From the NCBI RefSeq assembly GCF_004614195.1, contig NZ_SPUM01000038.1:62001-126000 (forward strand): a DNA stretch of 64,000 nt. The letters run 5' to 3'. Within the stretch, counting starts at the first letter, position 1, and each line of letters begins with the position of its first letter. Both the position numbers and the translations under genes were made by a program. Positions 25,658-34,917 of the stretch are shown here, piece after piece. The notes beneath the pieces are model-generated. The model was not told where the DNA came from and searched no databases. It worked only from the letters and a program-made list of their open reading frames with translations. The stretch is from Massilia horti (GTDB taxonomy: Bacteria; Pseudomonadota; Gammaproteobacteria; Burkholderiales; Burkholderiaceae_D).

Positions 25658-27070
25658 ATGAGCAGACTCATGTCGCGGTTTTTCGCATTTTTCAAGCGGA
25701 TGTCGGTCGTGCGGCCCGGGATTGCAAATGGCGTTGCGTCGCGCCGGATTTTTCTGGCCGTAGTTTTGGCCCTCGCGGGCTTAGGGGGACAGGTTGCGCC
25801 CGTCGGAGCCCAGTCGCGCCCCCCGGAAATCCAGCACTGGGTGGGGACCTGGGGCACCGCGCCGGCGGGCCCGGCGGTGGCGGCTCAGATGATGACGCTG
25901 AACGACGCCACGCTGCGCCTGATCGTCCGCACCAGCATCGGCGGCAACCAGGCGCGGATTCGCGTTTCGAACGAACTGGGCGCGACGCCTCTGCGTATTG
26001 GCTCGGCACATATCGCGCTGCGCGACACTGCCGCGAATATTGTCGCGGGATCTGATCGAGTGCTCACCTTCAGCGGTATGCAGGCAATGATTGTTCCGCC
26101 AGGCGCGGCGGTGCTGTCCGACCCGGTTGACCTGAACGTGCCCGCAATGTCGGAGCTGGCCGTGAGCCTGTACTTGCCCGGCTCGGTGCAGGCATCCACG
26201 TCCCACGGCTCGGCCTTCCAGACCAATTACGTTTCGCAGCCAGGTAACTTCACCGGTTCGGTTACGTTGCCGGTCGAGCGTACGATCATGTCGTGGCCGT
26301 TCCTGACGGAAGTGGACGTCAATTCTCCGGGTAGTGCGGCGCTTGTGGCATTCGGGGATTCGATCACCGATGGCGCCAATACCACGCTCGACACCAACCG
26401 CCGCTGGCCCGACCTGCTGGCGCTGCGCCTGCATGGCGCGAGTGCGACGGCCGATGCCAAGATCGCCAATGACAGGCGGGGCGCAGGCGCGAACGGCCGG
26501 CTCGGCATGGTCAATCGCGGTATCGGCGGCAACCGCCTGCTGCGCGATCCGGGCGAGCAGCCGATGTTCGGCAAGTCGACTCTGGCGCGCTTTGATCGCG
26601 ATGTGTTGGCCACGGCCGGCGTGCGCCACATGATTGTGCTGATCGGTATTAACGACATCGGTCACCCGGGCACGGGCACAATTCCCGTTTCGGACATGCC
26701 GACGCTAGGCGAGATGATCGCGGGCTACCGCCAGTTGATCGCCCGGGCTCATGCAAAGGGCATCACTGTGCATGGCGCGACGTTAACGCCGTTTGAGGGC
26801 ACGCGCTTCGCAGGCTACTACACGCCGGAGAAGGAGGCGCTGCGCGTGGCCGTGAACAATTGGATCCGCACCAGCGGCGAGTTCGATTCAGTGATCGATT
26901 TCGACGCCGCGGTGCGCGACCCCGATCATCCGGCACGGATGCTGGCGGCTTACGACAGCGGCGACCACCTGCACCCGAGCGATCAGGGCATGCAGGCGAT
27001 GGCCAATGCGATTCCCTTGGCCTTGTTGGCGGGCAGCGGCCAGCCTTGGGCCGGCACGCGTTCCAGGTAA
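25658..27070 (+). CDS. Secreted SGNH/GDSL-family hydrolase
   Basis: A 470-residue protein from ATG 25658, which has GGGGAGAGGAG just upstream. The extended frame to 25559 lacks such a site. A long N-terminal signal region (RRIFLAVVLALAGLGG, then VGAQS) is followed by VGTWGTAPAGP, a beta-sandwich-like stretch and the SGNH block: FGDSITDG (nucleophile Ser), NRGIGGNRLL (Gly), LIGINDIG (Asn) and DHLHPSDQGM (His). Such enzymes deacetylate or de-esterify polysaccharides or lipids. The gene stands alone, divergent from vgrG and convergent with the GT9 gene. Confidence 0.88.
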   Translation: MSRLMSRFFAFFKRMSVVRPGIANGVASRRIFLAVVLALAGLGGQVAPVGAQSRPPEIQHWVGTWGTAPAGPAVAAQMMTLNDATLRLIVRTSIGGNQARIRVSNELGATPLRIGSAHIALRDTAANIVAGSDRVLTFSGMQAMIVPPGAAVLSDPVDLNVPAMSELAVSLYLPGSVQASTSHGSAFQTNYVSQPGNFTGSVTLPVERTIMSWPFLTEVDVNSPGSAALVAFGDSITDGANTTLDTNRRWPDLLALRLHGASATADAKIANDRRGAGANGRLGMVNRGIGGNRLLRDPGEQPMFGKSTLARFDRDVLATAGVRHMIVLIGINDIGHPGTGTIPVSDMPTLGEMIAGYRQLIARAHAKGITVHGATLTPFEGTRFAGYYTPEKEALRVAVNNWIRTSGEFDSVIDFDAAVRDPDHPARMLAAYDSGDHLHPSDQGMQAMANAIPLALLAGSGQPWAGTRSR

Positions 27071-27094
27071 TCGCTGCGCCAGCTGTTTCAATGC

Positions 27095-28219
27095 TCAGGC
27101 AGCGTGCGGCGCGGCGGAGCGGCGGCGCAGGGGATGCGCCGCTGCGCCTTGCATTTCGGGTTCGAGCAGACTGCAAACCGCTTCGACCACGCGGGCCGGG
27201 GGAATCTTGGCCAGGCAGTCGTTATGGCCTTCTGGACACACGCTTTTCAAGCAGAAGCGGCATGGCACGTCGTGGTACAGCACGCGATGCCGCACTTGCC
27301 ACGGCGTATGCTGCGGGTTGGTCAGCGCGTACAGGTCGACCAGCGGCGTGCCGACCGCGGCGGCGATGTGTGCCGGCCCGGTATTGTTCGAGACCGCGAT
27401 CGTGGCCAGCTTGAGCGCGGCGCCCATTTCGCCCAGCCCGAGCATGCCCGTCAGCGAGTGCACGGGTACGCCGCTGGCATCGCGGATTTCGTCGGCCAGC
27501 GGCGTCTCATGCGCGGCGCCGGTGACCACCATCGGCCAGCCGAGCCGATCGGACAGCTGGCGGATCAGTTCGGCCCAGTGCCGCGGCGGATAGCGGCGCG
27601 AGGGGGCGCTGGCGCCAGGGTGCAGCAGGATCCACGGCTGGCCCTGTTTGATGCCGAGTTCCGCCAGCCGCTGGGCCACCCGGTCAAGATCCGGCTCGCG
27701 CAGGGCGAACGAGAGCCGGGTGATCTCGGTGCGGCAGCCAATGCTGGCGACCAGGTCGAGTTGGCGCCGTACCTCGTGCCGCACCAGGCGTTCCGGCTCG
27801 GTTTCGGGCGCCCAGTCGGTCAGCATCCGGTACGGGTTTTCGCGGCAGTGGGCCAGGCGCAGCGGGATGCCGGCCAGGTGGCACAGGAAGGCCGCTGGCA
27901 ATGCGCTTTGGCTGTACGAGGTGAAAATGACGGCGGCGTCGAACCGGTGCGCGCGCAGGCGCGCTGCAAAGGCGATGTCGGCCTTTGGCGGGTGCGTGGT
28001 GCTGCTCTTGATCCATGGCGCCTCGTATTCCAGGACCCGCTCGACCTCGGGCAGGTAGGGCGCGACGGCGCCGCCGCCGGGGGAGGCGAGCAGGGTCAGC
28101 GCGCGGCCAGGAAGCGAGTCGCGCAGCGCGCGCATCGCTGGCGTGCACATCAGCACGTCGCCGAGGGAGTCGAGCCGCACGCACAATACCCGGCGTGCCT
28201 TGTTCCAGGACGGCTTCAT
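27095..28219 (-). CDS. Glycosyltransferase family 9 (heptosyltransferase-like)
   Basis: A 374-residue protein from ATG 28219 (MKPSWNKARRVLCVRLDSLG). GT9 features are RLDSLGDVLMCTPAMRALR at the start, LLHPGASAPSRRYPPRHW, and the sugar-nucleotide site SNNTGPAHIAAAVGTPLVDLY. GT9 enzymes transfer heptose to LPS core or related glycans. A cysteine-rich tail (CRFCLKSVCPEGHNDC) is common in this subgroup. It overlaps the phosphatase gene by 4 bp and is the last gene of the minus-strand glycan operon. Confidence 0.9.
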   Translation of the reverse strand: MKPSWNKARRVLCVRLDSLGDVLMCTPAMRALRDSLPGRALTLLASPGGGAVAPYLPEVERVLEYEAPWIKSSTTHPPKADIAFAARLRAHRFDAAVIFTSYSQSALPAAFLCHLAGIPLRLAHCRENPYRMLTDWAPETEPERLVRHEVRRQLDLVASIGCRTEITRLSFALREPDLDRVAQRLAELGIKQGQPWILLHPGASAPSRRYPPRHWAELIRQLSDRLGWPMVVTGAAHETPLADEIRDASGVPVHSLTGMLGLGEMGAALKLATIAVSNNTGPAHIAAAVGTPLVDLYALTNPQHTPWQVRHRVLYHDVPCRFCLKSVCPEGHNDCLAKIPPARVVEAVCSLLEPEMQGAAAHPLRRRSAAPHAA

Positions 28220-28788
28220 CGCGTGTCTGTGTGTTCCGTATGGCTGGCGATCAGCACCGCTGCCGAATAGAGGTCGGGCGCGATGCGGGTGGGGATGCGG
28301 CGTGGACCGAGGTGCCATTCGGTCTCGTTGCCGTTGTCGATCAATACCGTGCGGCAGCCTGCCCGGTTGCCCGCTTCAATGTCGTGCAGGATGTCGCCAA
28401 TCATCCACGACGCGCTAAGGTCGATTTCATAATCCTGCGCCGCCTTGAGCAGCATTCCGGGCCGCGGCTTGCGGCAATGGCATTGGACCGCGTAGCGGGC
28501 GACGGTGCCGTCGGGGTGATGCGGGCAGTAGTAGAAGTGCTCGAAGAACAGGCCTTCACGGAACAGCAGGTCGCCCAGGCGGTAGCTGACGGGCGGCATG
28601 GCGTCCTCGCCAAAATAGCCGTAGGCGATGCCGGACTGGTTGGTGACCACGAAGAAACGAAAGTCGAGCTTCGCCAGCAGGCGCAGCGCCGCGCCGGCGC
28701 CGGTGGTCAGCATGATGCGGCGCGGTTCGACGTTGTGGGGAATGTTTTCGACCAGCGTGCCGTCCTTGTCGAGAAAGATTGCTTTCAT
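28216..28788 (-). CDS. HAD-IIIA phosphatase, GmhB-like (heptose bisphosphate phosphatase)
   Basis: A 190-residue HAD protein. The nucleophile motif FLDKDGTLVEN gives D7 and D9, VTNQSGIAYG is motif II, and CRKPRPGML plus SWMIGDILHDIEAGNRAG complete the active site. The CPHHP...CHC cluster is the zinc loop found in GmhB. GmhB removes a phosphate from D-glycero-manno-heptose 1,7-bisphosphate. It sits between a heptosyltransferase-like gene and an SDR, which supports heptose metabolism. Histidinol-phosphatase-like activity cannot be excluded. Spacing to the SDR stop is 1 bp. Confidence 0.85.
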   Translation of the reverse strand: MKAIFLDKDGTLVENIPHNVEPRRIMLTTGAGAALRLLAKLDFRFFVVTNQSGIAYGYFGEDAMPPVSYRLGDLLFREGLFFEHFYYCPHHPDGTVARYAVQCHCRKPRPGMLLKAAQDYEIDLSASWMIGDILHDIEAGNRAGCRTVLIDNGNETEWHLGPRRIPTRIAPDLYSAAVLIASHTEHTDTR

Positions 28789-28789
28789 G

Positions 28790-29539
28790 TCAGGGCCACG
28801 AGGTTTCCTGCGCGGGCAGCACGGTCAGTTCGGCCACCACGCTCGATGGCGGCAGCAGCAGCACCGAGCGAATCGCCTCGGCGACGTTGACTGGATCTTG
28901 CAGCCGGTCCGGGTCCAGGTCGGGAAAGCGGTCGAGCAGGAACGGCGTGCGCATGCCGCCGGCGATCACGGCGGTGACGCGGATGTTGTGCGGACGCAGT
29001 TCGGCGTGCAGCGCGTGCGACAGCCCGAGCAGGCCCCATTTGCTGGCATGGTAGGCCGCTGCGTTCGGCCAGGCGCGCTTGGCAGCGGTCGAGGCGACAT
29101 TGACAATCTGGCCGCCGCCGAGCTGGCGCATGTGCGCGGCCACGTGCTTGGCCAGCATGAACGGGCCGTTCAGGTTGGTGCCGATCACGCGCAGCCAATT
29201 CTGATCGGAAATTTCCTCGATCGGCAGGGTGACGTCGGTCCCGGCGTTGTTGATCAGCACGTCGAGCCGGCCCATCTTCTCGACCGCTTCCGCGATCGCG
29301 CGCGCCGCCGCCAGCGGCTCGGCGACGTCGAACGCAATGGTGTGCACCCGCCCGCCGAGTTCGCGCAAGCGTGTTGCACAGGCTGCCAGCGCATGCGCGC
29401 GCAGGTCGGTGGCGACGATATCGGCGCCGCTTTCCGCCAGCAGCGTGGCCAGCGCCGCCCCCAGGCCGCTGGCGGCGCCGGTGATGAAGATGCATTTGCC
29501 GGCAAGATCGGGTGCTGCGCGTGCTGCGGTCGATGCCAT
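28790..29539 (-). CDS. Short-chain dehydrogenase/reductase
   Basis: A 249-residue classical SDR. The cofactor motif TGAASGLG is at 20-27, NNAG at 97-100, catalytic S150, Y163 and K167 (YHASK), and D45 in VATDLR suggests NAD preference. The substrate is unknown; in this operon it may modify a sugar or nucleotide sugar. It lies between the GT4 gene (9 bp upstream) and the GmhB-like gene (1 bp downstream), so co-transcription is very likely. Confidence 0.88.
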   Translation of the reverse strand: MASTAARAAPDLAGKCIFITGAASGLGAALATLLAESGADIVATDLRAHALAACATRLRELGGRVHTIAFDVAEPLAAARAIAEAVEKMGRLDVLINNAGTDVTLPIEEISDQNWLRVIGTNLNGPFMLAKHVAAHMRQLGGGQIVNVASTAAKRAWPNAAAYHASKWGLLGLSHALHAELRPHNIRVTAVIAGGMRTPFLLDRFPDLDPDRLQDPVNVAEAIRSVLLLPPSSVVAELTVLPAQETSWP

Positions 29540-29548
29540 GGGTTTCTC

Positions 29549-30859
29549 CTAAATGGATGACAGGTCGGCCCGGGCGTGCCGGGTTTCCTCGAGTACGGAG
29601 GCGTAGATCGCGGCGGCTTGCTGGGCCACCGCACGCCAGGTGTAGTGTTCGTAGGCGCGGCGCAGGCCGGCATTGCCCATGCTGCGCGCGAGCAGGGGAT
29701 CGTGGTGCAGGACGGCGAGCCGCTCGGCCACTGCCTGCGGATCGCGCGAGGGGATCAAGAAGCCGGTCAACCCGTCCACCACGGTGCTCTTGATGCCGCC
29801 CACTTCCGAGCCGATCACCGGGCGCGCGCAGGCCATCGCTTCCACCGGGGTAATGCCGAACGGCTCGTACCAGGGCGTGGTGACGAAGGCGTCGGCGGCG
29901 CCGTAGAAGTAGCGCAGCTCGCTGCGCGGCTGTTGTCCCGTGAAGCGCACGTGTTCGCCGATGCCGAGCTGGCAGGCGAGGGTGCGCAGGCGGATCATTT
30001 CGGGACTGTCGCGGCCGTGGCGCTGGTCGAAGTCGCCGCCGACCACCAGCAGTTCGGCGTCGATCCCATGGCGGCTGCGCAGCATCGCCACGCCCTGGAT
30101 GACGGTGTCCACGCCCTTGCGCGGCACCATGCGTCCCAACTGCAGCACGATGAACTTTTCTTGCGCCAGGCCGAGCCGGGTGCGTGCCTCGGGCGCATCG
30201 ACCGGCCACAGTTCTTCCGGATCGAAACCGCACGGCGCGACCGCGATGCGCTCGGGCGCGGCGCCATACAACTGCTCCATGTCCAGCCGGTCCTGGGCGC
30301 ATTCGGCGATGATGCGGTCGGCCTGGCGCATCAGCATGCTTTCGATGCGCAGGCGCGCCGGCGGAAAGGCGTCGGCCGCGCCTTGCGCCAGGCGGCGCAC
30401 GTGGCCCAGGGCGTGGAAGGTGATCACGAACGGGATGCCAAGCAGTTGCTTGAGGTGTTGGGCCACCATGCCGGACATGAAGAAGTTGGCATGCACGATG
30501 TCGTACCGGGCTTGCTGGCGGCGCGCGAAGCGGGTCACGAAGCGGGCGAAGGCCTGGATGTAGGGCAGCATCTGCTCCTTCGGTACGTAGTGCGCCGGCC
30601 CGGCCGGCACGTTGATCACCCGGATGTTTTCGCGCCAGTGCACCAGCTGCTTCTGGGCCAGCGCGTCGCGCCGGGTGAAGATGTCGACCACGTAACCGGC
30701 CAGCGCCAGTTCGCGCGCCAGGTGGGCGACGTAGACGTTCTGGCCGCCGCAGTCGATGCTGCCCGGCGCCGCCAGCGGCGAGGCGTGGTCGCTGACGATG
30801 GCGATGTGGCGTAGCGCCGGGCCGCCCCCGCCGCCCGTGACGGGTTTTTCCAGTTTCAT
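29549..30859 (-). CDS. GT4-family glycosyltransferase (GT-B fold)
   Basis: A 436-residue transferase. The N-terminal domain has GGQNVYVAHLARELALAGY, as in sucrose-phosphate-synthase and MshA-like GT4 enzymes. The C-terminal domain has LQLGRMVPRKGVDTVI and the donor-binding EPFGITPVEAMACARPVIG (E-x7-E). It probably adds a sugar to a surface glycan or glycolipid in the cytoplasm. It overlaps the next upstream gene (30856-31812) by 4 bp. The acceptor is unknown. Confidence 0.9.
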   Translation of the reverse strand: MKLEKPVTGGGGGPALRHIAIVSDHASPLAAPGSIDCGGQNVYVAHLARELALAGYVVDIFTRRDALAQKQLVHWRENIRVINVPAGPAHYVPKEQMLPYIQAFARFVTRFARRQQARYDIVHANFFMSGMVAQHLKQLLGIPFVITFHALGHVRRLAQGAADAFPPARLRIESMLMRQADRIIAECAQDRLDMEQLYGAAPERIAVAPCGFDPEELWPVDAPEARTRLGLAQEKFIVLQLGRMVPRKGVDTVIQGVAMLRSRHGIDAELLVVGGDFDQRHGRDSPEMIRLRTLACQLGIGEHVRFTGQQPRSELRYFYGAADAFVTTPWYEPFGITPVEAMACARPVIGSEVGGIKSTVVDGLTGFLIPSRDPQAVAERLAVLHHDPLLARSMGNAGLRRAYEHYTWRAVAQQAAAIYASVLEETRHARADLSSI

Positions 30860-31812
30860 GCCCCCTCCTGGCCCGTAACCTGGCGCAGCGCCGCGTCCCA
30901 GTCCGCGCTGAAGCGTTCGATGGAAAAGCGTTCGAGCGCGCGTTTGCGCGCACCTTGCCCCAGTTCGCGCGCGAGAAGCGGATCGCGCAGCAGCTCGCGC
31001 ATGTGCTCAACCAGCGTGGCCACGTTGGTGTCGATGTAGCCCGACACGCCGTTCTCGATCACCGTCGCCATCTCGGCGGTGGCCAGCGCAACGATCGGCA
31101 GGCCGGCCATCATGGACTCGATCACGGCCAGTCCCAGGCTCGAGTAGCGGATCGGGCTGAACAGGAAGCGGTAGCGCGCCGCGAACTCCGGCAGCATGCC
31201 GTGCTCGATTTCGCCGAGCCCGCCCAGCGCCTCGGCCGCCATGCCGACCAGTTCCAGCGGCAGCTGCGCGCGCACGTGCAGGAACAGGTCCGGTCCCATC
31301 CGGCGCCCACGCCGGTCGAGGTGGTTGGTAATCACCAGCCCCCGTTCCAGCTCGCCGCTGTAGCGCACGCCGTCCGGGATGCGCACGCCGTGCTCGATCA
31401 CGCGGGTCGGCGTGCGGCCGTTGTCCCACATCAGTTCGTTGAAGCGGGTGACGTGCACCAGCAGCACGTTGGGGTCGTCGACCGGGTGCAGGGTGTCGGT
31501 CGGATGCGCGCGCGGCGGGTCGTGCTCGAGGTAGATGCGCGGCAGAGCGCGCTGCGCCGGGCTCAGGAATTCGTACTGGTCCTGTTCCCACTGGTGGTCG
31601 TCCTGGAACAGGATGCAGTCGACCTGCCGGTCGCGCGCCGCTTCGACCGGCAGGTCGTGCACGTTGTCGCCCCAGGGAAAGGGGCCGCAGCGGCCACCGT
31701 AGCCGGGCGGGCGGCCGGGCTTGGACAAGACATGGAACTCGTGTGGCGCCTGCGACAGGTAATACAGGTAGCTTCCGTGGGTATGCCAGGTCAGCACGTT
31801 CAGGCGGCGCAT
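30856..31812 (-). CDS. Glycosyltransferase, GT-B fold (GT4-like)
   Basis: A 318-residue protein beginning MRRLNVLTWHTHGSYLYYLS. The C-terminal half has SSLGLAVIESMMAGLPIVAL, which fits the donor-binding E-x7-E region of GT4 enzymes, followed by NGVSGYIDTN. The N-terminal half is shorter than usual for the family but has WHTHG and LEHDPPRAHPTDT, seen in related glycosyltransferases of such clusters. It overlaps the neighbouring GT4 gene by 4 bp. The specific sugar is not predictable. Confidence 0.82.
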   Translation of the reverse strand: MRRLNVLTWHTHGSYLYYLSQAPHEFHVLSKPGRPPGYGGRCGPFPWGDNVHDLPVEAARDRQVDCILFQDDHQWEQDQYEFLSPAQRALPRIYLEHDPPRAHPTDTLHPVDDPNVLLVHVTRFNELMWDNGRTPTRVIEHGVRIPDGVRYSGELERGLVITNHLDRRGRRMGPDLFLHVRAQLPLELVGMAAEALGGLGEIEHGMLPEFAARYRFLFSPIRYSSLGLAVIESMMAGLPIVALATAEMATVIENGVSGYIDTNVATLVEHMRELLRDPLLARELGQGARKRALERFSIERFSADWDAALRQVTGQEGA

Positions 31813-31821
31813 GGGATCCTC

Positions 31822-32832
31822 TCAGGCAAAGCGGACGCGGTAGCGGATCGCGCCGGCAAGCCGCCAGAACACGGCCAGGGGCGGGATCAGGACCGAGGTG
31901 ATCACCATCTCGGTCACATGGGCGGGCGTTTTGACGGTGCCGGCCAGGCGCCGCACGCAAAAGCGGCCGGTGAGCGCCAGCCAGAGCAGGGCGGCCACGG
32001 CTGCCACCCGGGTGCTGCCGGCCAGCAGGGCGCCGCACGCGGCCAGCAGCGCGCCCACGATCAGGTGGTAGTCCCAGCGTGCGCGGCGGGCGATCCGTTC
32101 GCGGTACAGGCGTGGATGTTTCTTGTAGAGCAGAGCATCGAACGCGATCTTCCTGATCTGCAGCAGGCTCACGCCCCACGGCGCCGGCCGTACCGGGTGC
32201 ACCACCAGCGCCTGCGGTGCATGCACGACCCTGGCGTGCATTTCGAGCAGGCGGAAGTGCAAATCGCTGTCTTCGCGCCAGGGCGCGGTGAAGCGTTCGT
32301 CGAAGCCGTCCAGCGCCTCCAGCACGCTCTTGCGGCAGAAACAGTTGGCGGTGACGAATTGCGCATCCTCCAGCTCGCGCGCGTTGCGCTCGTAGTCGGT
32401 GGGCTGGTCCGGCAACGGCATTTCGATCCGCCCGCACAGCGCGTCCACGCCATCAAGGAACGCACCCAGGCCGGCCGCCAGCCAATCGGGGGAGGGCACA
32501 GTGTCGTCGTCGGTGAAGGCGACCAGCGGCGCTTGCGCCGCGCGCCAGCCGCGGTTGCGCGCGGCGGCCGGGCCGTGCGGGCCGGCATTGGCAATGTAGA
32601 ACAGGCGCGGCCCGCCGCGCAGGGCGGTGCGCAGGCGCCAATTGGCCACCAGCCGCAGCGTGTCGTGGCTCGGCCCGTCGTCGACCACGATGACTTCGAA
32701 GCGCGACGGCGCCAACGTCTGCCGCGTCAACGCGTCCAGGCAGCGGTCGAGCAGGTCTTGCCTGCCGCAGGTCGGCACCACCACCGACACGCCGATAGCG
32801 GCCGCCGCCGTCGCCGGCGAAGTTGCTTGCAT
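31822..32832 (-). CDS. Glycosyltransferase family 2, membrane-anchored
   Basis: A 336-residue GT-A enzyme. VSVVVPTCGRQDLLDRCL begins the nucleotide-binding domain, VVDDGPS and AFTDDDTVPSP (DxD) bind the donor and metal, and WREDSDLHFRL supplies the ED catalytic-base region. The C-terminal 100 residues contain two hydrophobic stretches (LIVGALLAACGALLAG, VAALLWLALTGRF), so it is likely tied to the inner membrane. It starts the run of glycosyltransferases, separated from the ABC exporter by a structured 101-bp inverted repeat. Confidence 0.9.
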   Translation of the reverse strand: MQATSPATAAAAIGVSVVVPTCGRQDLLDRCLDALTRQTLAPSRFEVIVVDDGPSHDTLRLVANWRLRTALRGGPRLFYIANAGPHGPAAARNRGWRAAQAPLVAFTDDDTVPSPDWLAAGLGAFLDGVDALCGRIEMPLPDQPTDYERNARELEDAQFVTANCFCRKSVLEALDGFDERFTAPWREDSDLHFRLLEMHARVVHAPQALVVHPVRPAPWGVSLLQIRKIAFDALLYKKHPRLYRERIARRARWDYHLIVGALLAACGALLAGSTRVAAVAALLWLALTGRFCVRRLAGTVKTPAHVTEMVITSVLIPPLAVFWRLAGAIRYRVRFA

Positions 32833-32844
32833 GTGTTCTCCTTG

Positions 32845-32945
32845 GAGGTCGTTTCAAAATGAGCATGGCTGCGTTGCGGCTCCTCGCCGTGCAAACGCAC
32901 GGTCTTCGTCGCCGCGCCTTGCCCTGCTCATTTTGAAACGACCTC
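32845..32945. repeat. Structured inverted-repeat element, 101 bp
   Basis: Perfect 21-bp arms at 32845-32865 and 32925-32945 (starting GAGGTCGTTTCAAAATGAGC and its complement) enclose 59 bp. Inside is a further stem, CCGTGC AAAC GCACGG, within GCGGC...GCCGC. The whole can fold into one long hairpin. It fills nearly the entire gap between the GT2 and ABC genes. It looks like a REP/MITE-type palindromic element, and could also act as a transcription attenuator. Confidence 0.7.
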
Positions 32946-32947
32946 TT

Positions 32948-34744
32948 CTACGATGACGATGCCCCGTGCCGTGCCAGGTCCTGGTCCTGCCGCTGCTGGA
33001 GCAGCCACAGGCGGGCGTACAGGCCCTTGCGCCGCAGCAGTTCCGCATGCGTGCCGCGCTCGACGATGCGGCCGCGCTCCATGACGATGATGGCGTGTGC
33101 ATTGACGATCGTGGACAGCCGATGGGCGATGATGAGAGTGGTTCGATTGCGCGATAAACGGTCCAGTTCCTGCGCAATCGCGTGTTCTGAATCCAGGTCA
33201 AGCGCGGACGTCGCTTCGTCGAAGATCAGGATCGGCGGGTTCTTCAGGATCGCCCGCGCGATCGCGATCCGCTGCTTTTCGCCGCCGGAAATCTTGACCC
33301 CGCGCTCGCCAACCGCCGTGTCGTACTGTTCCGGCAGTAATTCGATCAGGTCGTGCAGATGGGCCGACTTGCTGGCAGCGATGATTTCCTGGGTTGTGGC
33401 GCCAATGCGGCCATAGGCGATGTTGTTGCTGATCGTGTCGTTGAACAGCGCGGCGTCCTGCGGCACCACGCCGATCGCCCGGCGCACGCTGTCCGGGCTG
33501 AGCTGGCGCGTATCCTGGCCGTCGATCAGGATGCGGCCACGGTCCGGGTCGTAAATGCGCAGCAGCAGGCGCGCCAGGGTCGACTTGCCGGAACCGCTGC
33601 GCCCGACCACGGCCAGCGTCGTGCCGTGGGGAATGTGAAAGCTCACATCCGACAACACCGGCCGCCCCGGTTCGTACTGGAAATCGATGTGTTCGAACAC
33701 CACCTCGCCGGGACCCGCCCGCAGCCGCGGCAGGCCGGGCGTCTCGGGAATGTCGGGGCGTTCGCGCAGCAGCGCGAACAGGCGCTCGGCGTTGACCCAG
33801 GCATCGCGCGCCTCGCGGTACACGAAGCCGAGCGCGTTGAGCGGCAGGCACACCTGCAGCGCGTAGGCATTGACCAGCACCAGGTCGCCCACGCTCATCT
33901 GGTGAGCGATCACTTGCGCGCCAGCCAGCAACATGATCGCCGCGACCCCGAACGCGACCACCGCGCTCTGGCCCACGTGCAAGGCAAACAGCGCGCGCTG
34001 GTTGCCGATGCCCGCTTCCAGCCACCGGTCCATGATGTCCGCAAAGCGTTTCGCCTCGACTGCTTCGTTGGTGAAATACTTGACGGTGTCGTAATTGATC
34101 ATGCTGTCGCCAAGCTGGCCCTTGGCGCGCGAATCGAGCTTGTTCACGCGCCGCTGGTACAGCACGCGCTGGGCGGTGAACGCCAGCGTGAAGCCGGCGT
34201 AAAGAATGAACGTCACGACGATGATCACCGAAAAGCTGGGCGCATAGCGGTCCAGCATGACCGCCAGCACCAGTCCGATTTCGACCAAGGTCGGCACCGC
34301 CGTGAACAGCCCGACCCCGAGCAGGAAGGCGATGCCGTTGGTGCCGCGGTCGATGTCCGGCAGCAGGCTGCCGATCCGGCGCTGGGCGTGAAAGCGCGGG
34401 CCGAGTGCGTGCAGGTGGGCAAACGCCTGCTGCGCGTAGGCGGACACGGTGGAAAGGGTCACGCGCGCAAACAGCAGGTCGCGCCACTCGTTGAACAGGG
34501 TCGCAGCAAAGCGCATCAGCGCGTAGCCCATCAGCAGGTAGCCCGGCAGCGTGGCGGGCAGGGGGGCATGCGAGAACGCATCGATGATGCGCTTGAGCAC
34601 AAGCGGCACCGCCACGGTCGCGACCTTGGCAATGATCAGCAGTGCGACGGAAAGTGCGATGCGCCAGCGGAATTGATGCATCACGCTCCACAGTTCGGCG
34701 CCCATGCGGCGCCAATCGGCGTGTTGGTCAGCGTTCTCAGCCAT
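32948..34744 (-). CDS. ABC exporter, fused permease and ATPase (Atm1/HMT1-like)
   Basis: A 598-residue half-transporter from ATG 34744 (MAENADQHADW); an upstream in-frame start would add 26 residues. Six membrane helices are suggested across residues 25-290, with YDTVKYFTNEAVEAKRF typical of the Atm1/HMT1 subfamily. The ATPase has GRSGSGKSTLA, SGGEKQRIAIARA, LIFDEATSALD and IAHRLST. The Atm1-like signature points to export of glutathione- or thiol-type compounds. Its position at the head of the glycan operon also permits glycan or lipid export. The 173-bp divergent gap to the carbamoyltransferase should hold the promoters. Confidence 0.88.
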   Translation of the reverse strand: MAENADQHADWRRMGAELWSVMHQFRWRIALSVALLIIAKVATVAVPLVLKRIIDAFSHAPLPATLPGYLLMGYALMRFAATLFNEWRDLLFARVTLSTVSAYAQQAFAHLHALGPRFHAQRRIGSLLPDIDRGTNGIAFLLGVGLFTAVPTLVEIGLVLAVMLDRYAPSFSVIIVVTFILYAGFTLAFTAQRVLYQRRVNKLDSRAKGQLGDSMINYDTVKYFTNEAVEAKRFADIMDRWLEAGIGNQRALFALHVGQSAVVAFGVAAIMLLAGAQVIAHQMSVGDLVLVNAYALQVCLPLNALGFVYREARDAWVNAERLFALLRERPDIPETPGLPRLRAGPGEVVFEHIDFQYEPGRPVLSDVSFHIPHGTTLAVVGRSGSGKSTLARLLLRIYDPDRGRILIDGQDTRQLSPDSVRRAIGVVPQDAALFNDTISNNIAYGRIGATTQEIIAASKSAHLHDLIELLPEQYDTAVGERGVKISGGEKQRIAIARAILKNPPILIFDEATSALDLDSEHAIAQELDRLSRNRTTLIIAHRLSTIVNAHAIIVMERGRIVERGTHAELLRRKGLYARLWLLQQRQDQDLARHGASSS

Positions 34745-34917
34745 GTATCGCGGTCCGGGGGCAATGCTCGTTGGACAGACGGCGGCCCCTTCGCTCCGCA
34801 GTGGATTCCTGTGGTGGCTCAAACAGTGTTCAATTTTTTAGGGGAACCCGCGTGTGCGGCTTGCAAAGCGGATGAGGCGCGCTATGGTGAGCAGCAGTTC
34901 GCCCGACGGGAGCTGCC

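Noticed and set aside
28785..31010. Long minus-strand frame of 741 codons over the SDR and GT4 genes
   Set aside because: It overlaps clear SDR and GT4 genes in another frame and reads as Arg/Ala/Gly-rich sequence, a GC-bias shadow.
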